From CAWAMR01 sp963783095 (GTDB lineage Bacteria > Planctomycetota > Planctomycetia > Gemmatales > Gemmataceae), in NCBI GenBank assembly GCA_963783095.1, contig CAWAMR010000006.1, forward strand, positions 186,001-250,000: a DNA stretch of 64,000 nt, given 5' to 3'. The notes under the pieces were generated by a model, which was not told the DNA's origin, did not search any database, and saw only the letters and a program-made list of their open reading frames with translations. Shown here one piece after another: positions 1 to 9,264 of this stretch (positions are counted from its first letter, which is position 1; each line of letters starts with the position of its first letter). The translations under genes were made by a program, and so were the position numbers.

Positions 1-563
1 TGTCGCTGGCGATTTATGAACTCGATGGGGATGACTGGAAAATCTGTCTCTGTTTTGCGGGCGGCATTCGCCCCAAGGAATTCACGACCGCGGTCGGAAG
101 TGGGCACGCTCTTGAAACACTTAAACGCCAGATCGTTGAGGAGAGCAAAGTTGAGCAATCGTCGGCCGTCGCCGATCCCTCGAAAGCGGATCACCCGGAA
201 TTGGCTCTTTTCCAGGGTGATTGGATCATGGTTTCCGGTATTCAGGGCGGTACATCGTTTCCAGCTGATTTCGTGGCAAGTGGAAGGCGAGTTGTCGCGG
301 GGAATGAAACCACCGTTAGCTTCGGTGGACAGGTTTTTCTCAACGCCGCTTTGACCCTGGATGCTTCCGTCAACCCCAAATCGATCGATTACACGGTGTT
401 GGCCGGCCCGCAAACAGGGAAAGTCATTTATGGCATCTATGAGTTCGCGGAAGGAAGCAATCGCCTATGTTTCTCAGCTCTTGGAGCAGCCCGGCCCACC
501 GAGTTCGTCTCGAATTCGGGGGACGGACGAACCTTGACAGTCTGGACAAAGGCTGCGAAATAA
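1..563 (+). CDS. TIGR03067 domain protein, C-terminal part
   Basis: The frame with codons starting at base 3 is open from the window edge to the TAA at 561-563, so the 5' end lies outside. Two related blocks are visible. The first ends with IYELDGDDWKICLCF and RPKEF; the second begins LALFQGDWIMVSG and ends with IYEFAEGSNRLCFS followed by RPTEF. That repeated layout (QGxW opening, an IYxxxGxxxxxC strand, RPxxF ending) matches TIGR03067, a domain expanded in planctomycetes with no assigned reaction. The protein therefore carries at least two tandem copies joined by a charged linker (about residues 45-65 of the visible part). The next gene starts 24 bases downstream on the same strand and could be co-transcribed. 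Family assignment is fairly secure; function is unknown. Confidence 0.75.
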   Translation, partial: SLAIYELDGDDWKICLCFAGGIRPKEFTTAVGSGHALETLKRQIVEESKVEQSSAVADPSKADHPELALFQGDWIMVSGIQGGTSFPADFVASGRRVVAGNETTVSFGGQVFLNAALTLDASVNPKSIDYTVLAGPQTGKVIYGIYEFAEGSNRLCFSALGAARPTEFVSNSGDGRTLTVWTKAAK

Positions 564-587
564 CGGTCAGGCGATAGCGACTCATCT

Positions 588-1688
588 ATGACGCAAAAAT
601 TTTCTCTGGTTGTCATCCTATTCCTTTCGATCAGCTTGCTGTCGCCACCCATTGTGCCGTTGTCTTCACCTGCCCCACCCGTCGCCGACAACCCCTATCT
701 CCCGCCCAAGGGCTATGTCTGTTACCGCGCCCATCAACCGATCGAGGTGGATGGGCGCATCGACGAGGATGAATGGAAAGATGCTCCCTGGTCCGACCCG
801 TTTGAAGATATTGAAGGCGATAAAAGGCCCAAGCCGCGCTACCGCACGCGAGTCAAAATGCTCTGGGACGACCAAAATCTCTACATCGCCGCGCAACTCG
901 AGGAGCCTCATGTCTGGGGAACGCTGCGGCAACATGATTCCGTAATCTTCAAGGACAACGATTTTGAGGTCTTCATCGATCCGGACGGTGACAACCATCT
1001 CTATGGCGAGCTGGAATTGAACGCCCTAAATACAACCTGGGATTTGCTCCTTTCCAAACCTTACAAGGATCAGGGCAAAGCCATTGATGCCTGGGAGATT
1101 ACGGGTTTGCGCACGGCGGTTCATGTTGACGGGACATTGAATGATCCCAGCGATACCGATCGAGGCTGGTCGGTCGAGATCGCCTGGCCCTGGAAAAGTT
1201 TGCTGGAACTGACCAATCGCCCGATTCCTCCCGCCGATGGCGATCAGTGGCGGATCAACTTTTCTCGGGTGGAGTGGGAACATTCGATCGTCGCCGGCCA
1301 GTACCGCAAAGTCAAAGGGAAACGCGAAGAAAACTGGGTCTGGTCGCCCCAGGGCGTAATCGACATGCACCGTCCGGAAACCTGGGGTTATTTGCAGTTC
1401 AGCACGGGCACGCCCGGTAGTGTGGCATTTCGTCCCGATCCGGTGGGGCCAGCGCGTCATACGCTGCATCGAGTCTACTATGCGCAGAAAGCATTTTTCA
1501 TGCGGCACGGAAGATTCGCAACGACACTCAAAGAATTACAGCTGGACGCATTGCAGAAGGAACGATTCGCACCGATCAAACTGCAGGTGACGGATCACGA
1601 CTTCGAGGCGAGCTTGAAACTGCGCACACCGGACGGCAGGATGCAAAATTGGTACATCAACTCCGAATCGCACATTCGCAAGGACTGA
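588..1688 (+). CDS. Secreted CBM9-like (carbohydrate-binding family 9) protein
   Basis: 366 residues. The N-terminus has a hydrophobic stretch (FSLVVILFLSISLL) consistent with a signal peptide and export. Residues about 45-270 resemble the CBM9-like domain of planctomycete secreted proteins: an IEVDGRIDEDEWKDAPW opening, a VKMLWDDQNLYIAAQLEEP strand pair, an NDFEVFIDPDGD strand and a WSVEIAWPWKSL strand. CBM9 modules bind sugars, but in planctomycetes this domain often stands alone and its ligand is not established. The last 80 residues (YYAQKAFFMRHGRFATTL) resemble a short conserved tail seen after such domains. The start is an ATG 24 bases after the preceding stop. No catalytic domain is visible, so a sugar- or glycan-binding role is inferred only. 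Confidence 0.75.
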   Translation: MTQKFSLVVILFLSISLLSPPIVPLSSPAPPVADNPYLPPKGYVCYRAHQPIEVDGRIDEDEWKDAPWSDPFEDIEGDKRPKPRYRTRVKMLWDDQNLYIAAQLEEPHVWGTLRQHDSVIFKDNDFEVFIDPDGDNHLYGELELNALNTTWDLLLSKPYKDQGKAIDAWEITGLRTAVHVDGTLNDPSDTDRGWSVEIAWPWKSLLELTNRPIPPADGDQWRINFSRVEWEHSIVAGQYRKVKGKREENWVWSPQGVIDMHRPETWGYLQFSTGTPGSVAFRPDPVGPARHTLHRVYYAQKAFFMRHGRFATTLKELQLDALQKERFAPIKLQVTDHDFEASLKLRTPDGRMQNWYINSESHIRKD

Positions 1689-1771
1689 CGGCAAGATTGA
1701 ACCGCAAAGGCATCGAGAAGAGAACCGCCCCCGACGTTTCCGCCTCTGCTGTTCTCACCTACAATTGCCTC

Positions 1772-2984
1772 ATGAAATATGTCATTGTCATCCCCGATGG
1801 TTGCGCGGATGAGCCGCTCGATCAACTGGGGGGCCGAACGCCGCTTCAGGCCGCGTCGCTGCCGAATATCGATTGCATCGCACAAATGGGAGTTGTTGGT
1901 CGATCCAACAATGTGCCCAAACCCTTGACTCCGGCCAGCGACGTCGCCACCTTGAGCCTTTTTGGTTACGATCCTCTCGTCGTTTACACCGGCCGAGCGC
2001 CGCTCGAAACCGTGGCAATGGGTATCAGGCTCGGACCGGATGACTGGGCAGTACGCTGCAATCTCGTCACCGTCAAAAACGGTTTGATGGATGATTTCAC
2101 CGCCGGCCATATCGACAATGAAGCCGGCGCTCAGCTCATGGCCGCTATCGAGGAAAATCTCGGTGGCCCAGTTCCCGGCGGAAAACTGGAGTTCTACCCC
2201 GGTGTGCAGTATCGCAACATCCTCCTCTTTCGCGCTAACCAAAAAACGGCTCCCTTTAGTCAGGAAACGAAAACGCAGCCTCCTCATGATATTCCCGATC
2301 GCCCCATCAGCGAACATTTACCCAAAGGCCCCGGCTCGGAATTGCTCAACGACCTGATGAAGCGAAGCGTGCCGATATTTGCCGAGCATCCGGTCAATCG
2401 AGAGCGTAGCGCACCTGGGGCCAAGCCTGCGACGCAAATATGGCTTTGGGGGCGAGGAAGAGCGCCTTCGGTGCAATCCTTTGAGAAGCTCTATGGCAAA
2501 CACGGCGCTATCATCAGTGCGGTCGATCTGGTGCGCGGCACCGGCATGCTGATCGGCTGGGATCGCGTCGATTCCCCTGGTGCCACCGGCTATCTCGATA
2601 CCGACTACTCTGCCAAGGGCCGGACTGCGATCGAGGCTTTGAAGAGTCACGATCTGGTTTGCGTCCACGTCGAAGCCCCCGATGAAGCCTCTCATGAAGG
2701 GCGAGTCGGAGCAAAGATCGATGCGCTTGAGATGATCGACAAGAAAATTGTCGGACCCCTGCTCGCGGAATTGCCCAAGTACGGCGCAGTACCGGATACT
2801 CGTTTCGCCTGACCATCGAACTACGATTCGGACTCGTGCTCATGCCTATGGCGAAGTGCCGTTTGCCGTCGCGGGAACAGGTGTCGAGCCCCTCGGTTTG
2901 TCCCATTACGACGAACCTACCTCGGCTTCGAGCTCTCTATCATTTGAGAAGGGCTGGCAACTCATGAAATGGTTTCTCGGCTAA
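1772..2984 (+). CDS. apgM: Cofactor-independent phosphoglycerate mutase, archaeal type (apparent frameshift)
   Basis: Interconverts 2- and 3-phosphoglycerate without a bisphosphoglycerate cofactor (cytosolic glycolysis/gluconeogenesis). The N-terminus MKYVIVIPDGCADEPLDQLGG carries the metal-binding aspartate of the alkaline-phosphatase fold. The following TPASDVATLSLFGYDP region holds the Ser of the phosphoserine site in this family. HVEAPDEASHEG and SPDHRTT are further metal-ligand blocks. The frame from the ATG at 1772 closes at 2812, but the family's C-terminus (RILVSPDHRTT...EVPFAVAG...) continues in another frame from about 2795 to 2984, giving the usual size of about 400 residues. A one-base indel near 2790-2800 explains this. 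The ORF is open upstream of 1772, but the family N-terminus fixes the start there. Confidence 0.88.
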
Positions 2985-3079
2985 ATTTCGAGAACATGTT
3001 AGCCTCTCCACGCCCTAACCGTCTGATAGAATGAACGTATCCAATGAGACTGCTTCATCTAACTTGCTCGGGTAAACTT

Positions 3080-3844
3080 ATGATCCGCTTGATTGTGACC
3101 GGAATTATTCTCTTGCTGATGGGTGGAGTCAACGCTCAAGAGAAAGACAAAGAAAAAGAAAAAAATCTCACCATCCGCTGGTTTGGCCAGTCATTTTTTC
3201 AGGTCATTTCGAGCGGCGGAACGAAAATCGTTTTCGATCCGCATGCAATGACCGAATACGATCGCCCCACGTGCGTGGCCGATATCGTTTGCATCAGCCA
3301 TGAACATAACGACCACAACCGTTTCGAGGTTCTGACCGATTCCGAAAAAGCCAAAGTGTTTCACGGCATCACCGTGAAGGGGAAATCGCAAACTTTTACG
3401 AAGATCGATGAGAAAGTCGGTAACGTCAAGATCCGAACGGTACCATCGTTCCACGATGAAGAAGGTGGTCTGAAGCGAGGGAAGAATGCGATTTTTTGCG
3501 TTGAGGTCGATGGTCTGAAAATCGTTCATCTCGGCGATTTGGGACATGCCCTCGAAGAGAGAGAGATCAAGGCGATAGGCCCCGTGGATATTTTGATGAT
3601 CCCGGTGGGAGGGGTTTTCACGATCAACGGCGAAAAAGCAAAAGAGGTCGTCAAGCAACTCAAACCCCGGCTCTATATTCTCCCCATGCACTATGGCACA
3701 TCGGTTTTCGACATCGTTCAGGAGCCTAAAGAATTTCTCGAAGGCGAAAAGAAAGTGCGTGAATTGAAAGACAGCAACACTCTGGTGGTCCCGATCGATC
3801 TGAAAGTGGATTCTCCGAGCATCGTCTTGATGAACTGGAAATAA
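3080..3844 (+). CDS. Exported metallo-beta-lactamase-fold hydrolase
   Basis: 254 residues from the ATG at 3080, which directly precedes a signal-peptide-like stretch (MIRLIVTGIILLLMGGVNA); an earlier in-frame ATG at 3044 would bury it. The mature part starts with a Lys/Glu-rich linker, then LTIRWFGQSFFQV. The metal-binding motif HEHNDHN follows at about residue 73. GDLGH, a central Asp/His pair, and MHYGT near residue 212 complete the UPF0173/L-ascorbate-6-phosphate-lactonase-like pattern. The substrate cannot be read from sequence. The gene stands alone, between apgM and a repeat-filled spacer. Confidence 0.8.
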   Translation: MIRLIVTGIILLLMGGVNAQEKDKEKEKNLTIRWFGQSFFQVISSGGTKIVFDPHAMTEYDRPTCVADIVCISHEHNDHNRFEVLTDSEKAKVFHGITVKGKSQTFTKIDEKVGNVKIRTVPSFHDEEGGLKRGKNAIFCVEVDGLKIVHLGDLGHALEEREIKAIGPVDILMIPVGGVFTINGEKAKEVVKQLKPRLYILPMHYGTSVFDIVQEPKEFLEGEKKVRELKDSNTLVVPIDLKVDSPSIVLMNWK

Positions 3845-3847
3845 TCC

Positions 3848-3925
3848 CAGTAGTTCCAAGTTCCAGGTTCCAAGTTCCAAGTTAAACCCGTTCCTTTTCG
3901 GTTTTCAAACTTGGAACTTGGAACG
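3848..3925. repeat. GTTCCAAG-type short repeat cluster
   Basis: After the MBL gene the DNA consists of alternating TTCCAAG and TTCCAGG words (3848-3882), followed after an AT-rich spacer by the complementary CTTGGAAC words (3907-3925). The two halves can pair into a hairpin. The same words recur at 4184-4208, 23776-23801, 53886-53916 and 54102-54141. The cluster is non-coding; where open frames cross it they read as LGTWNLELG-like peptides. Confidence 0.8.
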
Positions 3926-3933
3926 GAGGAAAA

Positions 3934-4185
3934 GGGTGCATGACATGGTTTGCGCGTTGGAGCGATCAAGCGTCGCTACGCGACGCACAAACTCGCGGGC
4001 CTCCGATTACCGGGTGTTAAAACACCCGGCTACCTTCAACCAACCGCTACGCGGTACGGTTTACCGCGTAGCGGTTGGTTGAAGGTAGCCGGGCGTTTTA
4101 ACGCCCGGATATATCAGGGCCAGCGGCTGGCGTCGCGTAGCGACGCTTGAGTGACGCAATGAGCGCAAACTATGTCGTGCACCCA
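3934..4185. repeat. 252-bp dispersed palindromic element, copy A
   Basis: The segment is one long imperfect palindrome. It opens with GGGTGCATGACATGGTTTGCGC and closes with the complement GCGCAAACTATGTCGTGCACCC. Inside are paired arms around GCGTCGCTACGCGACGC, CGGGTGTTAAAACACCCGGCTACC and AACCAACCGCTACGCGGT. A second, partial copy sits at 27788-27965. No open frame in it resembles a protein. Confidence 0.85.
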
Positions 4186-4226
4186 CTTGGAACCTGGAAC
4201 TTGGTACTTTTGAAGGAACTTTTGTA

Positions 4227-5267
4227 GTGAAAAAGCGGATACTCAGCGGCGTTCAGCCTTCCGGCAAGCTACATCTGGGCAACTATTTTGGTGCCATCAA
4301 ACAGCATATTGCGCTTCAAGATGAGTGCGAGTGCTTCTACTTCATCGCCGACTATCACGCCCTGACCACCTTGAAGGAAGCCGAGGAGCGGGAAGCTGAG
4401 GATGCCAAAAAATCGGGTCGAAAGCCGCTCAAGGGCGCAGAAATCTTGCAGAACAACACGCGCGATGTCGCCCTCGATTATCTGGCCCTCGGACTCGATC
4501 CCAACAAGGCGGTTTTCTTTCGACAGTCCGACGTTCCCGAAGTGACGGAGCTCACCTGGATTTTCGCGACCGTTACGGGCATGGGCTTGCTGGAGCGTGC
4601 CACTTCCTACAAGGATAAACTGGAGCGTGGGATCACACCCAGCGTCGGATTGTTCACGTATCCGATCCTGATGGCTTCCGACATCCTTATCTATCGACCC
4701 AATCTGGTTCCGGTTGGCCTCGATCAGGTCCAGCATGTCGAAATGACCCGCGATATGGGCGGATATTTCAATAAAGCCTTCGGCGTGGAAGTTTTCCCCA
4801 TGCCCCAGGAGAGACTCGATGCAGGTGCAAAAGTGCCCGGCACCGATGGGCAGAAAATGAGTAAGTCCTATGGCAATACCATCGAGATTTTTGCCGAGGG
4901 TAAAGCGCTCAAGAAAACCGTCATGGGCATCGTCACGGATGCCAGCACCGTTGAAGATCCAAAAGATCCTGAGAAGTCCACCATCTTCGCACTCTTCAAA
5001 CTCTTCGCGACAACTGCGGAACAAGATGCTCTGGCAGCGCGCTACCGCGCCGGCGGCATGGGCTATGGGGAAGCGAAGTCTATGCTCCTGGAAAAGATCG
5101 ATGGCTATTTCTCGCCTTTCCGGGAACGCCGTAAGCAACTTGCCGCCGATCCGGCCACTGTCGAGAACATTCTCCGCGAAGGGGCGAAGAAGGCTCGCCT
5201 CGAAGCGGTAAAGACGATGGAATTGGTGCGAAGCGCTGTGGGATTCTCCAAGAGGCCGATGGGGTGA
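4227..5267 (+). CDS. trpS: Tryptophan-tRNA ligase
   Basis: Class I aminoacyl-tRNA synthetase that charges tRNA-Trp in the cytosol. 346 residues, close to the bacterial norm. The N-terminus RILSGVQPSGKLHLGNYFGA holds the HIGH-type motif (HLGN), and KMSKSYGN near residue 210 is the KMSKS loop. LTWIFATVTGMGLLERATSYKDK and PVGLDQVQHVEMTRD are typical TrpRS segments. The start is a GTG at 4227 with GAAGGA at 4212-4217 as ribosome-binding site. The TGA stop overlaps the GTG of the next gene (GTGA), so the two are translationally coupled. Confidence 0.95.
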   Translation: MKKRILSGVQPSGKLHLGNYFGAIKQHIALQDECECFYFIADYHALTTLKEAEEREAEDAKKSGRKPLKGAEILQNNTRDVALDYLALGLDPNKAVFFRQSDVPEVTELTWIFATVTGMGLLERATSYKDKLERGITPSVGLFTYPILMASDILIYRPNLVPVGLDQVQHVEMTRDMGGYFNKAFGVEVFPMPQERLDAGAKVPGTDGQKMSKSYGNTIEIFAEGKALKKTVMGIVTDASTVEDPKDPEKSTIFALFKLFATTAEQDALAARYRAGGMGYGEAKSMLLEKIDGYFSPFRERRKQLAADPATVENILREGAKKARLEAVKTMELVRSAVGFSKRPMG

Positions 5268-7683
5268 TTATGCCTCTGCTCTTCGCTCTGACACTCTTTA
5301 CCAGCGCAGGCGCTGCTTTTTCTGGTTCAGCCCATGGTCGGGCGGATGCTTCTGCCCGCGCTGGGAGGCTCCCCGGCAGTTTGGAACACTTGCCTCGTCT
5401 TTTTTCAAGCGGTACTTCTCCTCGGCTATCTTTACGCTCACATCTCCACGCGCTGCCTCGGCATTCGTCGGCAGTCCACCCTCCATCTGCTGCTCTTGGC
5501 GCTGCCTTTTCTGGTTCTGCCCATCGCGGTCGATGCCACGCGCGTGCCGGATGCCGATGCACCGGCGTGGTGGCTGCTCGGGACACTTTTCATCGTGGTC
5601 GGCTTGCCGTTTTTTGTCGTGTCGACGAGCGGACCGCTCTTGCAAAAGTGGTTCGCCGCAACCGGCCATCCATCGGCAAGCGATCCCTATTACCTCTACG
5701 CCGCCAGTAACCTGGGAAGCTTGCTGGCGCTGGTCGCCTACCCGGCCGTCGTCGAATCGTGGCTGGCCTTGAGTCAACAGAGTACCCTTTGGGAGTGGGT
5801 TTATGTTGGCTTTATCGGACTGTGTGCGCTGTGTGCAATGGCAGTCCTTTTGACAAGTGCGGAACCAAAGCAACAAGAAATCGGCCAGTGTACTCTTCAC
5901 GTTCCGCGTGAAGACCTGCCTCTCGCGGAGCGTGAGGAGTACACCGGCAACGCTCATCAATCTACTCGACCACTGCAGAATGCCGATTCTCCCGTAGCAT
6001 CCAGGACAGCTCTGCGCTGGGTGGGACTGGCCTTCATTCCCTCCAGTTTACTGATGGGCGTGACCGCTCACTTGACTACCGATCTCGCGCCGATTCCGCT
6101 CTTGTGGGTCATACCGCTGACGCTTTACCTGCTGAGTTTCATCCTCGCTTTCAGCAAAAGCATTACCCTTCCACTCAAGTGGATCGGCAGGATTCTCGCC
6201 ATGAGCGTCATTGCTTCGACACTGGTGATTCTGATCGGCGCAACCAAGCCGATCTCGGCGATCATTCCGATTCATCTCATCACGCTGTTTTTGGCTGCGC
6301 TGTTATGTCATGGAATTCTGGCGAGCGAACGTCCCCCTACGCAACAACTGACCGCGTTCTACCTGTGGTTGTCGGTCGGCGGAGTGCTGGGCGGCACGTT
6401 CAACGCCCTGCTTGCCCCGATCCTCTTCCACAAGCTGGGGTTGGTTGAATATCCCTTGATGCTGGTGGTAGTGTCGGGGCTGGGTCGAGTTCCCAACTGG
6501 CGGCCAAAAATCCTCGATTTCGTTTTGCCGGCGGTCGTTGGAACACTCTTGAGCGCACTGGTGATCGCCGCTCAAGATCGTGCCGACTTGAAAAGCTGGT
6601 TCCAAGCATGGCCAAGTCATCGGGATTGGAATTGCGGATTGTGCGCAACGCCATCCTTTTCGGTATCCCAGCGGTGCTGGTATACACTTTTGTGGATCGG
6701 CCCCTGCGATTCGCCTTGGGCGTCGCAGCGCTATTCTTTGCATCGATCTTCGATCCGGGGCCGATGGGCAAAACACTGTTCCTCGAACGCAATTACCTGG
6801 GCGTCATTCGCGTGACCGTCGATCCCGAGGGGAAATTTCACCGGATGGTTCACGGCAACACCATTCACGGCCAACAACGCATCGGATTGAAACCCAAATT
6901 CATTGCATCGTGTTTACAACCTCTGGCAGCAGCGGGACCGCTGCAACTGGTTTGCATCGACCAGGCGGCAGAGGACTACTGGTCGCGCCGAATAAGCCAT
7001 TAACTTACTATCATCCCACCGGCCCCGCAGGACAGGTGTTCCGGACGCTGGTCCGACCCTCCGCAACGTATCGGAAAGTGGGTGTCGTGGGGCTCGGGAT
7101 CGGCTCGCTGGCAGCCTACGCAAAACCCGATCAGCACTGGACCTTCTTTGAACTCGACCCAGCGGTCATTCATCTGGCCCGCAACGCCGACTACTTTACC
7201 TTTTTGCACGACTGCCGGGCGCAATCACTCGACGTCATCCCCGGCGACGCCAGGCTGCAACTCGCTCGGTTACCGGACCACTCGTTCGATGTGCTGGTAC
7301 TCGATGCGTTCTCCTCCGACGCGATCCCGATCCATTTATTGACCATTGAGGCCATGAATTTGTATCAACAAAAATTGGCCCGCGGCGGAATCTTGCTCTT
7401 TCACGTATCGAATCGCTATCTCGACTTGCCGCCGATTCTGGGCCGGCTGTCTCAAGGTGCGCAGCCTGCGCTGATCGCGAAGGTTTACGATGATCGAGGT
7501 ATTTCCGACGAGCAAAAAAGGGATGGAAAAGATCCATCAATCTGGGTTCTGATGGCCCGGCAACCCAAAGACTTTGGCATTCTGGCGCACACCTGGACCC
7601 AGATCAAGGTTCCGCCACGAACATCGCTTTGGTCAGACGATCATGCAAACGTATTGGGGGCGTTCCGCAAATCTGAGGACTAA
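5264..7683 (+). CDS. Membrane spermidine-synthase-like protein (three apparent frameshifts)
   Basis: The product combines an N-terminal multi-pass membrane part with a C-terminal Rossmann domain of the spermidine-synthase type. The N-terminal part reads MPLLFALTLFTSAG, then LLFLVQPMVGRMLLPALGG and PAVWNTCLVFFQ, with about ten hydrophobic segments. The Rossmann part shows VGVVGLGIGSLAAYAK, FFELDPAVIHLAR, a motif-II acidic loop VLDAFSSDAIPIHLLT and HVSNRYLDL. The reading moves between frames near 5312, 6606 and 6990. The ORFs join smoothly at family-conserved sequence (DRPLRFALGV...RMVHGNTIHGQQ, then PLTYYHPTGPAGQVF), so indels in the assembly are the simplest explanation. Family members of this architecture are common in planctomycetes and their substrate is not established. 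It overlaps the trpS stop by four bases. Confidence 0.75.
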
Positions 7684-7715
7684 CGCCTGTTGCAGAAATA
7701 ACTTGTGCGAATCCT

Positions 7716-8128
7716 GTAGGGCGGGTCGAGGCTTTGCGAGGCCCGCCGGAGGCACCACGGTCCACGGCGGGCCTCGCACGTAGGACGGGTCGACGCTTTG
7801 CGAGGCCCCCCGGAGCGGCAGCGTGGCCACGGCGGGCCTCGCACGTAGGGCGGGTCGAGGCTTTGCAAGGCCCGCCGGAGCGGCACCACGGTCCACGGCG
7901 GGCCTCGCACGTAGGGCGGGTCGAGGCTTTGCGAGGCCCGCCGGAGCGGCACCACGGTCCACGGCGGGCCTCGCACGTAGGGCGGGTCGAGGCTTTGCAA
8001 GGCCCGCCGGAGCGGCACCACGGTCCACGGCGGGCCTCGCACGTAGGGCGGGTCGAGGCTTTGCAAGGCCCGCCGGAGCGGCACCACGGTCCACGGCGGG
8101 CCTCGCAAAGCCTCGACCCGCCCTACCT
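7716..8128. repeat. 66-bp tandem repeat array, about six units, closed by an inverted end
   Basis: Six head-to-tail units start near 7718, 7781, 7846, 7912, 7978 and 8044. Each begins GTAGGGCGGGTCGAGGCTTT and ends GGCGGGCCTCGCAC. Units 3 to 6 are almost identical; the first two diverge. The array ends with the inverted complement of its own start (GCCTCGCAAAGCCTCGACCC, 8100-8119). Because 66 is a multiple of three and the unit is GC-rich, several frames stay open through it on both strands; these are not genes. Confidence 0.9.
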
Positions 8129-8207
8129 CACCACATCACCACCGCGAAGCAAATCGGTTTTTTCTGTTACGGTCCGCCAATGGAGGTTGTAGACCGCCTG
8201 TGAACCT

Positions 8208-8489
8208 TTGAAGACTTCGAGCGTGACCGTTGACTCCGGTGCCACGCTTTCCGGTTCAGGAACAATCCTGAATAACTTGACCAATAGTGGCGGCACCATC
8301 ATCGTCGGTGGTGCGGACAGCATCGGCAACATTACCGTGGACGGGAACTTTAGCCAGGCCAGCGGGACACTGGACATGGAACTGGCCGGGGCGAACTCCT
8401 ACGATACGCTGACGGTCCTGGGCACTGCCAAGCTGGGCGGGACTCTGAACGTCACCCTGATCTTGGGTGACAAGCCGTTGCATGGTTGA
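8208..8489 (+). pseudogene. Remnant of an autotransporter-type beta-strand-repeat protein
   Basis: A 93-codon frame that can only start at a TTG reads SVTVDSGATLSGSGTIL, GGADSIGNITVDGNF and LAGANSYDTLTVLGTAKLGGTL. These Gly/Ser/Thr-rich strands (GxLSGxGT, GxITVxGNF, DxLxVxGxAxLGGTL) are typical of autotransporter-associated beta-strand repeats, which occur in proteins of a thousand residues or more. Here about 85 residues remain, with no signal peptide, barrel or sorting domain, directly after the tandem repeat array. It looks like the surviving end of a deleted large surface protein. Confidence 0.6.
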
Positions 8490-8516
8490 TGCACATTCTG
8501 TTCTTTCAGGCGGGTT

Positions 8517-9062
8517 TTACGAATGCGACTTCCCGGTCCGGCCCCAGTTTTCCTTGTTGAACTGCTCGGATCCACCTTTTGGAATTGTCAGTGTTTTCCA
8601 GTGATTTCCTGCATGGATTCGAGCAACTTGAACAATCTGCCCGATATGGTAACACGTATGGCCGAGAGAGCGTTCGAGCGCTAATGGTACAGAATGCAGC
8701 TCTCCACGGATCGATACTGTTTTTCCGAGATCCTCAGACTTCAGGCTTTTGATAGCCGTTAGCAAACAGCCCCATGCACGCTCCCAGAAATCCATCAGTT
8801 CCGCTCGACTAACGAACGAGTCCACGAATTCGGAATCCCGGTTACGCCCCGACTTCTCCCCGTCGGTCGTCAGAAAATCGGTCCAGCGCGAGAGCAAATT
8901 CCCGGCGATATGCTTCATGATGACCGCGATGGAGTTCACATATTCGTGGAGAGCAACGTGGAGCTTGTCGTCGCTAACTTGTTCGACCACTCGATCGGCC
9001 AGACGCTTGTTAGCCTCGAAAGCATTGATAATGGCTGCCATGAATTCACTGAGAATATTCAT
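8517..9062 (-). CDS. DUF1572/DinB-superfamily protein
   Basis: 182 residues from the ATG at 9062. The ORF is open further upstream, but the family N-terminus fits here (MNILSEFMAAIINAFEANKR). The block MKHIAGNLLSRWTDFLTTDGEK and RNRDSEF is the hallmark of DUF1572, a four-helix DinB-like family. The putative metal histidines are HxAGN in the second helix and HTCYHIGQI near residue 145. Members are often annotated as damage-inducible or thiol-transferase-like, but no reaction has been shown for this family. It is convergent with nothing and divergent from the PQQ-type gene at 9265. Confidence 0.75.
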   Translation of the reverse strand: MNILSEFMAAIINAFEANKRLADRVVEQVSDDKLHVALHEYVNSIAVIMKHIAGNLLSRWTDFLTTDGEKSGRNRDSEFVDSFVSRAELMDFWERAWGCLLTAIKSLKSEDLGKTVSIRGELHSVPLALERSLGHTCYHIGQIVQVARIHAGNHWKTLTIPKGGSEQFNKENWGRTGKSHS

Positions 9063-9264
9063 TATGTGACCTAGTCTTAGCGGCAAATGCGATTCGCCCA
9101 GGTGATCCACAGTGAAGCCCCGAACGCGAGCCTTAATGCGACCTGAAGCGACATCCACCAGCCATAAACACCATCCCAGAAGTTCAATTAGGTTCATGGC
9201 TTCACAATACCTATGTGTCTATAATGCAGTCAATGAAATCATTTTGACACTATCTGAAAGCTCC

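Noticed and set aside
4269..5138. A 289-codon open frame on the minus strand inside trpS.
   Set aside because: It is entirely antisense to a clear trpS and shows no family pattern; GC-rich third positions keep antisense frames open here.
7716..8128. The tandem array as a possible CRISPR.
   Set aside because: The repeats are contiguous with no unique spacers of fixed length, and no cas genes are present.
7633..8203. Several overlapping repeat-rich open frames on both strands in 7633-8203.
   Set aside because: They are translations of the 66-bp repeat array (period divisible by three). No start context or family.
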